A DNA stretch of 64,000 nucleotides, from assembly GCA_943846595.1 (NCBI GenBank), contig OX044355.1:1267501-1331500 (forward strand), given 5' to 3'. Shown piece by piece: positions 54,898 to 63,039 of this stretch. Within the stretch, counting starts at the first letter, position 1, and each line of letters begins with the position of its first letter. Position numbers and translations under genes: made by a program. The notes under the pieces were generated by a model, which made no database searches, was not told the DNA's origin, and worked only from the letters and a program-made list of their open reading frames with translations. The stretch comes from an uncultured Polaribacter sp. (lineage in GTDB: Bacteria; Bacteroidota; Bacteroidia; Flavobacteriales; Flavobacteriaceae).

Positions 54898-54905
54898 TAT
54901 CTTTG
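54898..54905 (+). promoter_or_regulatory. Promoter at the start of the polysaccharide locus
   Basis: TATCTTTG matches TAnnTTTG, with TTG at 54873-54875 (22-bp gap). It gives a leader of about 43 nt for the first gene. Confidence 0.55.
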
Positions 54906-54951
54906 CATTAATGGCTATGGAGTTCTCTTATCTAAATTAATAGCATGTAAC

Positions 54952-55383
54952 ATGAAGAAAAAAGCAATCATAGTTTCCGGGTATTTTAATCCGATACACA
55001 AGGGACATATCGCCTATTTTAACAATGCAAAAGCCCTGTGTGATGTTCTTTTTGTTGTTGTAAATAGTGACTTGCAAAGAGGTTTGAAAGGGGCTAAAGA
55101 ATTTCAAAAGGAAGCAGAACGGCTATTTATTGTGCAGAATATTAAGGCAGTTGACAGCGCTATTATTTCGATTGATGAAGATAGAACTGTTTGTAAATCG
55201 ATTCGTTTTCTGTACAAAAAGTTTCAAGAGACCTATGATTTTGGTTTTGCTAATGGAGGCGATCAAAACAATAATTCCATTCCAGAGGTGCCTGTTTGTC
55301 AGGAATTAGGAATTGAATTAATAGATGGTTTGGGAGATAAGATTCAATCCTCTTCTTGGTTGTTAAATAAGGGAATAAAATAG
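54952..55383 (+). CDS. Cytidylyltransferase-like nucleotidyltransferase, copy 1
   Basis: 143 residues, one Rossmann-like domain of the nucleotidyltransferase (TagD/RfaE) superfamily, with the HxGH motif in YFNPIHKGHIAYF (about 12-24). Such enzymes make CDP- or ADP-activated alcohols or sugars; the substrate is unknown. The second conserved motif is less clear than in copy 2 at 58513. It is the first gene of the polysaccharide locus. Confidence 0.82.
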   Translation: MKKKAIIVSGYFNPIHKGHIAYFNNAKALCDVLFVVVNSDLQRGLKGAKEFQKEAERLFIVQNIKAVDSAIISIDEDRTVCKSIRFLYKKFQETYDFGFANGGDQNNNSIPEVPVCQELGIELIDGLGDKIQSSSWLLNKGIK

Positions 55384-55474
55384 AAATGCTTAGCTTTTAG
55401 AGAAAAAGGATTTGACTAGCATCAAATAGGTAAAAAGAAAATTACTTCGGTAGAATAAATAAGAAGAAAGAGAT

Positions 55475-56434
55475 ATGAATAGTACGAAAAATTTTGCTTT
55501 AATAGGTGCGGCGGGCTATATCGCTCCTCGACATTTAAAAGCAATACAAGATACCGATAATATATTAATCGCAGCATTGGATAAATTTGATTCTGTAGGT
55601 ATTATGGATCGGTATTTTCCGAAGGCAGATTTTTTTACGGAATTTGAGCGTTTTGATCGCCATTTAGAAAAGTTAAAAAGACATCAAAATATTACTTTAG
55701 ATTATGTGAGTATTTGTTCCCCAAATTATTTGCACGATGCGCATATTCGAATGGCACTAAGGTGTGGTGCTCACGCCATTTGTGAAAAACCCATTGTTTT
55801 GAACCCCTGGAATATCGATGCATTAAGCGCGATTGAAAAGGAATCTGATGGGAATATTTATACGATTTTGCAATTGCGTTTGCATTCGGCAATTGTTGCC
55901 TTAAAAGCAAAAGTAGTTTCGGAAGCTAAGAATGGAAAATACGATATTGATTTGACATACATCACCTCAAGAGGAAAATGGTATGATAATTCTTGGAAGG
56001 GTGACGAAAGTAAGTCGGGTGGAATTGCTACCAATATTGGTGTGCATTTTTATGACATGCTCTCTTGGGTTTTTGGTGCCGTTCAACAAAATACTGTGCA
56101 TCATCGAGAAAAACACAAAGCATCTGGGTATTTAGAATTCGAAAACGCACGAGTTCGCTGGTTTTTGTCAATTGACGAAAATGACCTTCCACAATCCGTT
56201 AAAGAAAAAGGACAGCGTACCTATCGATCAATAACGATTGATCACCAGGAATTGGAGTTTAGTGCTGGTTTTACTGAGTTACACACAAAAAGTTACCAAG
56301 AAATTCTAAAAGGGAATGGATTTGGCCTTTCGGATGTGCGGAAATCAATAGAGATTGTCCATGATATTCGAAACGCAAGCATTGGTAAAAATGGAGAGCA
56401 GCATCCTTTTTTAAGTAAAATAGGTGTTTTTTAG
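55475..56434 (+). CDS. wlbA: UDP-N-acetylglucosamine(uronate) 3-dehydrogenase-like oxidoreductase (WlbA/WbpB type)
   Basis: 319 residues, Gfo/Idh/MocA fold: NAD-binding FALIGAAGYIAPRH near the start, CSPNYLHD, CEKPIVLNPWN with the catalytic Lys, and TNIGVHFYDML. The overall pattern follows WlbA/WbpB, which oxidises C3 of UDP-GlcNAcA on the way to diacetamido-mannuronic acid. Its substrate could come from the UDP-sugar dehydrogenase at 58962. The partner aminotransferase and acetyltransferase are not in the window. Confidence 0.85.
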   Translation: MNSTKNFALIGAAGYIAPRHLKAIQDTDNILIAALDKFDSVGIMDRYFPKADFFTEFERFDRHLEKLKRHQNITLDYVSICSPNYLHDAHIRMALRCGAHAICEKPIVLNPWNIDALSAIEKESDGNIYTILQLRLHSAIVALKAKVVSEAKNGKYDIDLTYITSRGKWYDNSWKGDESKSGGIATNIGVHFYDMLSWVFGAVQQNTVHHREKHKASGYLEFENARVRWFLSIDENDLPQSVKEKGQRTYRSITIDHQELEFSAGFTELHTKSYQEILKGNGFGLSDVRKSIEIVHDIRNASIGKNGEQHPFLSKIGVF

Positions 56435-56685
56435 CGATCTCATTTTTATTTCTTTTATTTGGTTTGAATCCATCAATTGCTTTAATTTTTTTTAGTAAAA
56501 TGGGAATAGTGATTTAATTGAATCTTAAAATATGCGAAATGCTATTTTTGCTTATTTTTTTATGTAACATGATTATTTTCAAACGAATGCCATCACATTT
56601 GCTAATGTGCGAAAACACGCTTGAGTTTAAAAATGTATTCTTTTTTACGGGCTGTTTTCGGGCTAAAATTTGTATCAATTTTTTG

Positions 56686-56693
56686 TATATTTG
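56686..56693 (+). promoter_or_regulatory. Bacteroidota -7 promoter element for the WecA-like gene
   Basis: TATATTTG matches TAnnTTTG exactly and gives a leader of about 22 nt to ATG 56719. An upstream start would place the promoter inside the gene. Confidence 0.5.
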
Positions 56694-56718
56694 CATTTTA
56701 ATAACCGTTGAAACTAAG

Positions 56719-57852
56719 ATGTTCACTGAAAATTTAAATTTATTTTTAACTTCAAGATTGGTCCTTTTGCCAATATTAGTCTTCCTGGGTTCCCTGTTCC
56801 TGATCCCAAAAATAAGAAAGTTGTCATTAAAACTCAATTTCTCCGATACTTCCAATTCCCGGAGTTCTCACCAAGGTAAAGTTGCCTCCTTTGGTGGGGT
56901 GGCCTTTTTTTTAAGTTATGTTTTCGTACTTTTTTTTGCAGAAACCCTCGATACAAGTCATGTTTCTTTAACACTATTAGCTTCAATCACAATCATGTTT
57001 TTTACAGGTCTTCTAGACGATATGGCTAGTCTACCGCCCAAAGTTAAATTTTTTGCTCAATTTATAGCGGTTTCATTCCTAATGACCGAACCGGATTTTA
57101 GACTTCTTTCTTTGCATGGTTTCATGGGTTTTTATGAAATACCCTTGTTCGTTTCTGTTGCGGGGAGTATGGTTTTCTTACTAGGGCTCATAAATGCATT
57201 TAATTTGATTGACGGAATTGATGGATTAACGGGGATTACAGGCATTATAGTAGCTTCTTTTTACAGTTACATGTTCTACATGTTAGACTATTACTATTAT
57301 TTAACCATTAGTTTGACAACCATTGCAACGCTGCTGGCTTTTCTTAGATTTAATTTTTCTCGAAGAAGAAAAATTTTTATGGGAGATACCGGAAGTCTTG
57401 TGATTGGTTTGGTGTTAGGACTTCTAACATTTAAGCTACTTTCCTTAGATAATGGGACCTATACTTGCTTGTCATTCAACCGACAGCAATTACCGTTATT
57501 TTTAATAAGTGTTTTATTTGTCCCTCTTTTAGATACTTTACGAGTGATGTTTCTAAGGGCACTCAGAGGTGTTTCCATGTTCAAGCCAGACAGAAATCAC
57601 ATTCATCATATCATCGTCGATTTTGGTCTCTCACATCGAAGAGCATCTTTTTTTATTGGCTTAATAAATTTTATTGTTGCCTTGATCATGTTTTTTGTAA
57701 TTCAAACGTTCAATGATTTAATTTCACTATTAGTTTTGGTGAGTATCTTTTTTATTGCAATTATACTGTTGTTTTTAATGAATAAAAACAAATCAGCAAT
57801 TCGATTGAAATTAAAAATTAAAAAGCTTTTTTTAACTTTCTTGTCGTTATAA
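56719..57852 (+). CDS. WecA/MraY-family undecaprenyl-phosphate sugar-1-phosphate transferase
   Basis: 377 residues with about 10-11 membrane segments. The family aspartates are in GLLDDMASL (DD 100-101), INAFNLIDGIDGL (159-170) and FMGDTGSL (220-227); the HIHH cluster is near 287-290. It links a sugar phosphate, probably GlcNAc-1-P, to undecaprenyl phosphate to start repeat-unit synthesis. ATG 56719 is chosen because of the promoter just upstream. Confidence 0.93.
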   Translation: MFTENLNLFLTSRLVLLPILVFLGSLFLIPKIRKLSLKLNFSDTSNSRSSHQGKVASFGGVAFFLSYVFVLFFAETLDTSHVSLTLLASITIMFFTGLLDDMASLPPKVKFFAQFIAVSFLMTEPDFRLLSLHGFMGFYEIPLFVSVAGSMVFLLGLINAFNLIDGIDGLTGITGIIVASFYSYMFYMLDYYYYLTISLTTIATLLAFLRFNFSRRRKIFMGDTGSLVIGLVLGLLTFKLLSLDNGTYTCLSFNRQQLPLFLISVLFVPLLDTLRVMFLRALRGVSMFKPDRNHIHHIIVDFGLSHRRASFFIGLINFIVALIMFFVIQTFNDLISLLVLVSIFFIAIILLFLMNKNKSAIRLKLKIKKLFLTFLSL

Positions 57853-57914
57853 TAAATCCTGTGATTTTATGTTATAGTATCCTAAAGGAATCATAACTTT
57901 GTATCGCTAAAAAA

Positions 57915-58379
57915 ATGAAAGAAAAACCCGTAAATTGGTATGTTTTATTCACCAAGCCTAGAAATGAATTAAAGGTGATGGAGCGCTTTTTAAGCGCAGG
58001 TATCGAAGCATATACACCTTTCAAAACTGAAATTCGTCAATGGTCAGATCGCAAGAAAAAAATAAAGGTTCCTTTATTGACCTCAATGGTACTGGTTAAG
58101 GTTGCCGAAAGTGCACTAGATATCGTTTTTGAGATTCCCGGGGTTGTTCGTTTTTTGTTTGAAGGAGGGAAACGAGCTGAAGTCTCACATGCAGAAGTTT
58201 TGGCAATGAAAGCGCATTTAGAAGTAAATTCTATTTCCGTAGAAAAGAAGATATTGAAAGGAGATACCGTTGTGGTACCCTCTATAAATGAAGATGCTAC
58301 AGTACTATCTGTTAAAGGGAAAAACTGTATTGCACAATTAAATAAATTAGCTGCTAAAGTTTCATTTCAATTGAACTAG
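57915..58379 (+). CDS. UpxY-family transcription antiterminator (NusG-like)
   Basis: 154 residues. The NusG N-terminal domain (WYVLFTKPRNELKVMERF, PLLTSMVLVKV, PGVVRFLFEGG) is followed by a short KOW-like C-terminal domain (KGDTVVVPS). UpxY proteins in Bacteroidota stop early termination of their own polysaccharide operon. Here it is the fourth gene of the locus rather than the first. Confidence 0.88.
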   Translation: MKEKPVNWYVLFTKPRNELKVMERFLSAGIEAYTPFKTEIRQWSDRKKKIKVPLLTSMVLVKVAESALDIVFEIPGVVRFLFEGGKRAEVSHAEVLAMKAHLEVNSISVEKKILKGDTVVVPSINEDATVLSVKGKNCIAQLNKLAAKVSFQLN

Positions 58380-58512
58380 TCAGTTTTTTGTCATAAAATT
58401 CCATTACTGTGAGTAGTGAGGGCGAAGCCGTATCCAAATAAAGCTATAAAGAAGTCCGAAAAGCTAAAAAAAAATATATAAATTCACATTTTTGTAGCAT
58501 TAACAACAAATT

Positions 58513-58941
58513 ATGAAAGTAGGCATTACCTTTTCAACCTTTGATCTTTTTCATGCCGGACATGTAAAAATGTTAGAAGAAGCGAAACATCAGTGTGATT
58601 ATTTAATTGTAGGGCTACAACTAGACCCTTCGTTGAATCGTCCTGAAAAAAATGCACCTTCTCAGACAATTATTGAACGGTATATTCAACTTAAAGGTTC
58701 CAAGCATATCGACGAAATTGTGCCCTATGTCTCGGAACAAGATTTAGAAGATATTTTGCGCTCTTTCAAGATTAATGTAAGAATCATTGGCGATGAGTAT
58801 AAGGAAAAAAACTTTACGGGTAGAAGCTACTGTGATGAAAAAGGAATCGAGGTATACTACAATTCCAGAGATCACAGATTCTCTTCAAGTGGACTTCGGG
58901 AGCAAGTGAAAAAAGCAGAAGATAAACAATGTGATTATTGA
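58513..58941 (+). CDS. Cytidylyltransferase-like nucleotidyltransferase, copy 2
   Basis: 142 residues: HxGH motif in FSTFDLFHAGHVKMLEEA (about 7-24), IVGLQLDPS, and the C-terminal RFSSSGLREQV close to the TagD signature. It likely makes a CDP-activated small alcohol such as CDP-glycerol, or a related sugar nucleotide. The next gene's frame reaches back into its end, and the coding regions are 20 bp apart. Confidence 0.85.
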   Translation: MKVGITFSTFDLFHAGHVKMLEEAKHQCDYLIVGLQLDPSLNRPEKNAPSQTIIERYIQLKGSKHIDEIVPYVSEQDLEDILRSFKINVRIIGDEYKEKNFTGRSYCDEKGIEVYYNSRDHRFSSSGLREQVKKAEDKQCDY

Positions 58942-58961
58942 TAATACATTATTTAAATAAA

Positions 58962-60227
58962 ATGAATTTAGAAAAAGTGAAAATTGCAGTGATTGGCCAA
59001 GGTTATGTTGGTTTGCCGCTGGCTATTGAGTTTGGTAAAAATCACCAAACCGTTGGCTTTGACATTAATATGGATAGGATTGAAGACCTAAAAAAAGGAA
59101 TTGATCACACCAATGAAGCTACACCTGAGCAATTAAGAAGTGCGAACCAGTTGACTTTTAGTTCAGATATAAATGATATTAAAACCTGTAATATTTATAT
59201 TGTAACAGTTCCTACGCCCATAGACGAATTCAAAACACCAGACCTTAATCCATTAAGAGCTGCTTCTCAAATGTTGGGAGAAATTTTGAAAAAAGGAGAT
59301 CTTGTTATATACGAGAGCACGGTATACCCAGGTTGTACCGAAGAGATTTGTGTACCTTTATTAGAACAGTCAAGTAATTTAATATTCAACACAGACTTCT
59401 ATTGCGGTTATTCACCTGAGAGAATTGTTCCAGGGGATAAGATAAATACCTTAACCACCATTCAAAAAGTAACCTCGGGGTCGACTCCTGAGACGGCAAC
59501 CTTTGTAGACGATTTATACAGCTCAATCATTACTGCAGGGACTTTTAAGGCAGCAAGTATAAAAGTAGCTGAGGCTTCCAAGGCTATAGAAAATGCTCAA
59601 CGGGATGTGAATATCTCCTTTGTCAACGAATTGGCGTTAATATTCGACAGAGTTGGTATCGATACCCAAGATGTATTGGATGCGGCGGGAACCAAATGGA
59701 ATTTTTTAAAATACAAACCCGGTCTTGTAGGTGGACACTGTATCAGTGTAGACCCTTATTATTTGGCATACAAAGCAGAAAATTTAGGCTACCATCCCGA
59801 AGTAATCCTCAGTGGAAGGCGCGTAAATGACAACATGAGTAGCTTTGTGGCAAATAAGATGATCAAAATGCTGATTAAAGCAGGGAAACAAATAATGGGC
59901 TCTAAAATTTTGATTTTAGGCGTCACCTTTAAAGAGAATTGTCCAGACATTCGAAATTCGAAAGTAGCGGATGTATATCACGAGTTAAAAGAGTTTGGTT
60001 TGCAGGTTGATGCCTACGATTACCAGGCGGATCCATTAGAAGTAAAACAGGAGTATGGCATTGCGCTTTTGGATGCCATTAAAGATAGGTATGACGGAAT
60101 TTTATTGGCAGTGTCGCACACCAAATTCTCAATGATAAATATAGAATCCATAAAAAAAGATGCTAAAAGTATTGTGTTTGATTTAAAAGGATTTCTTCCA
60201 AGAAATCAAGTGGATGCTCGGCTTTAA
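58962..60227 (+). CDS. Nucleotide sugar dehydrogenase (TviB/WbpO-like, UDP-HexNAc 6-dehydrogenase)
   Basis: 421 residues from ATG 58962: NAD-binding IAVIGQGYVGLPLAIEFG, TVPTPIDEFKTPDL, YESTVYPGCTEE with the catalytic Cys, then GLVGGHCISVDPYYL and the C-terminal UDP-binding VTFKENCPDIRNS. The pattern fits UDP-GlcNAc/GalNAc 6-dehydrogenases of the TviB/WbpO group, which make UDP-HexNAc-uronic acid in two oxidation steps. Its product could feed WlbA. Confidence 0.93.
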   Translation: MNLEKVKIAVIGQGYVGLPLAIEFGKNHQTVGFDINMDRIEDLKKGIDHTNEATPEQLRSANQLTFSSDINDIKTCNIYIVTVPTPIDEFKTPDLNPLRAASQMLGEILKKGDLVIYESTVYPGCTEEICVPLLEQSSNLIFNTDFYCGYSPERIVPGDKINTLTTIQKVTSGSTPETATFVDDLYSSIITAGTFKAASIKVAEASKAIENAQRDVNISFVNELALIFDRVGIDTQDVLDAAGTKWNFLKYKPGLVGGHCISVDPYYLAYKAENLGYHPEVILSGRRVNDNMSSFVANKMIKMLIKAGKQIMGSKILILGVTFKENCPDIRNSKVADVYHELKEFGLQVDAYDYQADPLEVKQEYGIALLDAIKDRYDGILLAVSHTKFSMINIESIKKDAKSIVFDLKGFLPRNQVDARL

Positions 60228-60296
60228 AATTAAAAAAAAACAATCAGCTTGCCTAGATGTTAAAGCGGTTAAAATATTCATTATTTTATTAATTAG

Positions 60297-60304
60297 TATC
60301 TTTG
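60297..60304 (+). promoter_or_regulatory. Bacteroidota -7 element before the SLBB export gene
   Basis: TATCTTTG matches TAnnTTTG exactly; the leader to ATG 60402 would be about 94 nt. This suggests the export genes have an extra promoter. Confidence 0.5.
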
Positions 60305-60401
60305 TCAAGTATCTTTACTGCTAGTAAAAGCTTCACTATCAAGAATATTTTTCTTCGTAGGAAAAAGAAATAATTAAAAAAAAACAATTTAAAAAAAGAA
60401 A

Positions 60402-63035
60402 ATGCAAAAAATTTTAATCATTCTATTTTTGTTTCTCAGTTTATTTCAATTGCACTCTCAAACAAAGCAGGATGCAATATCAGAAGCAAATCGTCTTAAA
60501 ATTAGTTCTAAGCAAGATGTAATAAAAGCTCTGGATCGTAAAGGTGTTAGCGAATCTCAAGTAAGGGAGCTGGCTAAATTGAGAGGCATAGATTACGATA
60601 CTGCTTTGGCGGAATATTTAAATTCTAAGGGGGCTTCTACAAATACTGCTGTAGCAGCTTCCAATAGCAATGAGGTTGCCTCTGAATTGAAGGTTGATTC
60701 TTTAACTCCAGTTGCAGTGCCAACACTTAAGGATTCTATTGTCACTAAAAAAGAAGCAAAAGGATATTTCGGATATGATATTTTTATCAACAACCCTTTT
60801 GGGCAAAAAGAGTATTTAGTAGGAAATATAGACGAGGGATATATTTTAGCCCCAGGAGATGAACTTAGAATTACTGTTTTTGGAGATAACAATTTAGAAT
60901 TTGTTTCTAAAATAGATTTGAACGGAAACATCTCTTTTCCAAATTTAGGCGTCTTTTTTGCTGCAGGAAATTCTTTTGCAACACTTAAAAACAGAGTAAA
61001 AATATTTTTAGGAAAATATTACAGTGGTTTGCTGTCAACACCTACACGTACCTTTTTAGATGTTTCTTTAACTCAAATTAGACCTGTGAAGGTATCCATT
61101 TTAGGAAATGTTACTACTCCGGGTCCCCACTTAGTGAGTGGGATGGCTACCGTTTTGAATGCATTGTATGCCTCTGGGGGTATAGCAACATCAGGAACTT
61201 TAAGAGCTGTTAGAGTATACAGAAATAATAAACTTATTAAAACCATTGATTTATACGATTATATTACTCAAGGAAATATAGACCAAGACATCCGGCTTTC
61301 GAACAATGATGTTTTATTTGTTGGACCTCGTTTATCCTCCATTACTTTGTCAGGAAAAGTAAAAAAATCGGCAATCTATGAACTAAAGCCTAACGAATCT
61401 TTAAAAGATTTATTTAAATACTCTGGAGGGCTTCCGCCAGATGCTTCTCTAAACAACGTCAATATTTCTAGAATCAAACCTTTCAAAGAGCGTGATCAAG
61501 AACTGGTTTTTGATCGTTTTTTAACAACAGTTAATTACGCAAGTATTCAAAATAGCCCAAAAAATAAATTTCAGTTAACCGATGGCGACCAAGTAACAGT
61601 TCAAGAAATTTTAAAAAAACAAAGAAACGAGGTTTCTATTCAAGGAAACGTGCAAGCACCAGGTACTTTTGCACTCGATATGTTTCAAGACTTGAAGAAA
61701 TTAATTACTACAGGAGCAAAAGGAGTCTTGCCAAATACATATTTGAAAAAAGTAGACATTAATAAAGTAGATCAACAAGGGAACTTGTCTTTTAAAACGT
61801 ATAATCTTTCAAGTATTTTAAATGGGGACGTTGTTGTCTCTCTTGAAGAAAATGATGCTATTAAAATATATTCGCTGCAAGAAATAGCAGGCGAGCAAAA
61901 AGTGAGCATTTCTGGTTTTGGAGTCGCTGATAAAACTGTTTTCTGGAGAGAAAACCAATCGCTTTTTGATTTGATTTTCGAATCTGTTTCTTATGATGAG
62001 TTGGAGTTTCAATCTAAAGTACTCTCGAGTCGTTTGGATTTAAAACGATTTAATCCAGCCACTGGACTTTACAACTTGACCCAATTTAGCTTGGATGATT
62101 TAATGACTTTAAAAACAACCTATTTACAAGCAAAAGATCAAATTGTATTGTATACCAAGGCTGTTACTCAAAATTTAAATCCTACAGTTAAAGTTATCGG
62201 AAAGGTTAATCGTCCAGGAGAGTTTGAGCTCTTGGAGGGCATGTATTTAGAAGATGCAATTCTAAGTGCAGGAGGTTTCTTAGACATCGCAGAAAAAGGC
62301 TATGTGAATGTGAGTCGTTTGGACAGAAACCTTGAAAAAGGAACTTATTCAAAATTGACACTGAGCGATATCGATATTGACTATTTGTTAGGTCTTAAAA
62401 AAACACCTTCAAATCCTTTCGTTTTACAAGCCTATGACGTTATTTCTGTAGTTGCTCCAATAAGAGCAAATTTTCAGCCAAAGGTCACGGTACAAGGTGA
62501 GGTAAAATATCCAGGAGCTGTTTTTATAGAATCTGATAGATTTAAAATTAGTAAAATTATTGATTTAGTGGGAGGGTTCACGAATCACTATAATTTAGAA
62601 AGCTCTTTTGTAAAAAGAGATAGTTTGAAATTATACTTAAATCCTAAAGGTTTAAAATTTGATTCAAACATCAACCTTCAAGATGGGGATGTTTTAGTTA
62701 TTGGATCAAAACTTACATCAATTAAAACTACGGGTGCTGTTTTGAATCCAACAGCTTTTAATTGGGAAAAAGGGAAAAGAGCAAAATATTATATCAGAAA
62801 ATCTGGGGGGAAACTGAAAAATATCGAATCTGTAACGGTTCAAAGGGCGAACGGTTCGTCAAAAAAAGTAAGTTTTTTTAGCAATCCAAAAATCTATCCT
62901 GGATCTGTGATCAATGTCGTTGAAAAACCAGAAAGAGTAAAGGGTGACGCAAATAAGTTTATTGATGATTTTACTAGAATATTTAGTCTAATCACAGGAA
63001 CTTTAACCACTGTTCTTTTAGTGACTAAACTATAA
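60402..63035 (+). CDS. Polysaccharide export protein with SLBB domains (Wza-like)
   Basis: 877 residues, long for a Wza homologue (about 380). Signal peptide (1-20, ending LHSQ), a low-complexity Ala/Ser stretch, a polysaccharide-export domain (about 145-225, GDELRITVFGDNNLEF), then several SLBB domains in tandem recognisable by repeated VxVxGxVxxPG-like motifs (VSILGNVTTPG, VSIQGNVQAPG, VKVIGKVNRPG, VTVQGEVKYPG). A C-terminal membrane segment (about 855-877) may anchor it. It should form the outer-membrane exit channel and act with the next gene. Confidence 0.92.
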   Translation: MQKILIILFLFLSLFQLHSQTKQDAISEANRLKISSKQDVIKALDRKGVSESQVRELAKLRGIDYDTALAEYLNSKGASTNTAVAASNSNEVASELKVDSLTPVAVPTLKDSIVTKKEAKGYFGYDIFINNPFGQKEYLVGNIDEGYILAPGDELRITVFGDNNLEFVSKIDLNGNISFPNLGVFFAAGNSFATLKNRVKIFLGKYYSGLLSTPTRTFLDVSLTQIRPVKVSILGNVTTPGPHLVSGMATVLNALYASGGIATSGTLRAVRVYRNNKLIKTIDLYDYITQGNIDQDIRLSNNDVLFVGPRLSSITLSGKVKKSAIYELKPNESLKDLFKYSGGLPPDASLNNVNISRIKPFKERDQELVFDRFLTTVNYASIQNSPKNKFQLTDGDQVTVQEILKKQRNEVSIQGNVQAPGTFALDMFQDLKKLITTGAKGVLPNTYLKKVDINKVDQQGNLSFKTYNLSSILNGDVVVSLEENDAIKIYSLQEIAGEQKVSISGFGVADKTVFWRENQSLFDLIFESVSYDELEFQSKVLSSRLDLKRFNPATGLYNLTQFSLDDLMTLKTTYLQAKDQIVLYTKAVTQNLNPTVKVIGKVNRPGEFELLEGMYLEDAILSAGGFLDIAEKGYVNVSRLDRNLEKGTYSKLTLSDIDIDYLLGLKKTPSNPFVLQAYDVISVVAPIRANFQPKVTVQGEVKYPGAVFIESDRFKISKIIDLVGGFTNHYNLESSFVKRDSLKLYLNPKGLKFDSNINLQDGDVLVIGSKLTSIKTTGAVLNPTAFNWEKGKRAKYYIRKSGGKLKNIESVTVQRANGSSKKVSFFSNPKIYPGSVINVVEKPERVKGDANKFIDDFTRIFSLITGTLTTVLLVTKL

Positions 63036-63039
63036 AAAT

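Noticed and set aside
54658..54951. Hidden gene between tRNA-Val and the polysaccharide locus
   Set aside because: No open frame with a start and coding character; only a terminator and a promoter are supported.
56518..56718. 67-residue N-terminal extension of the WecA-like transferase
   Set aside because: A promoter at 56686-56693 lies in it and the family starts with the first membrane segment after ATG 56719.
58400..58440. Polysaccharide ops/JUMPstart-like element
   Set aside because: A short GC-richer stretch (gagggcgaagccgta) is present, but it does not match the known elements.
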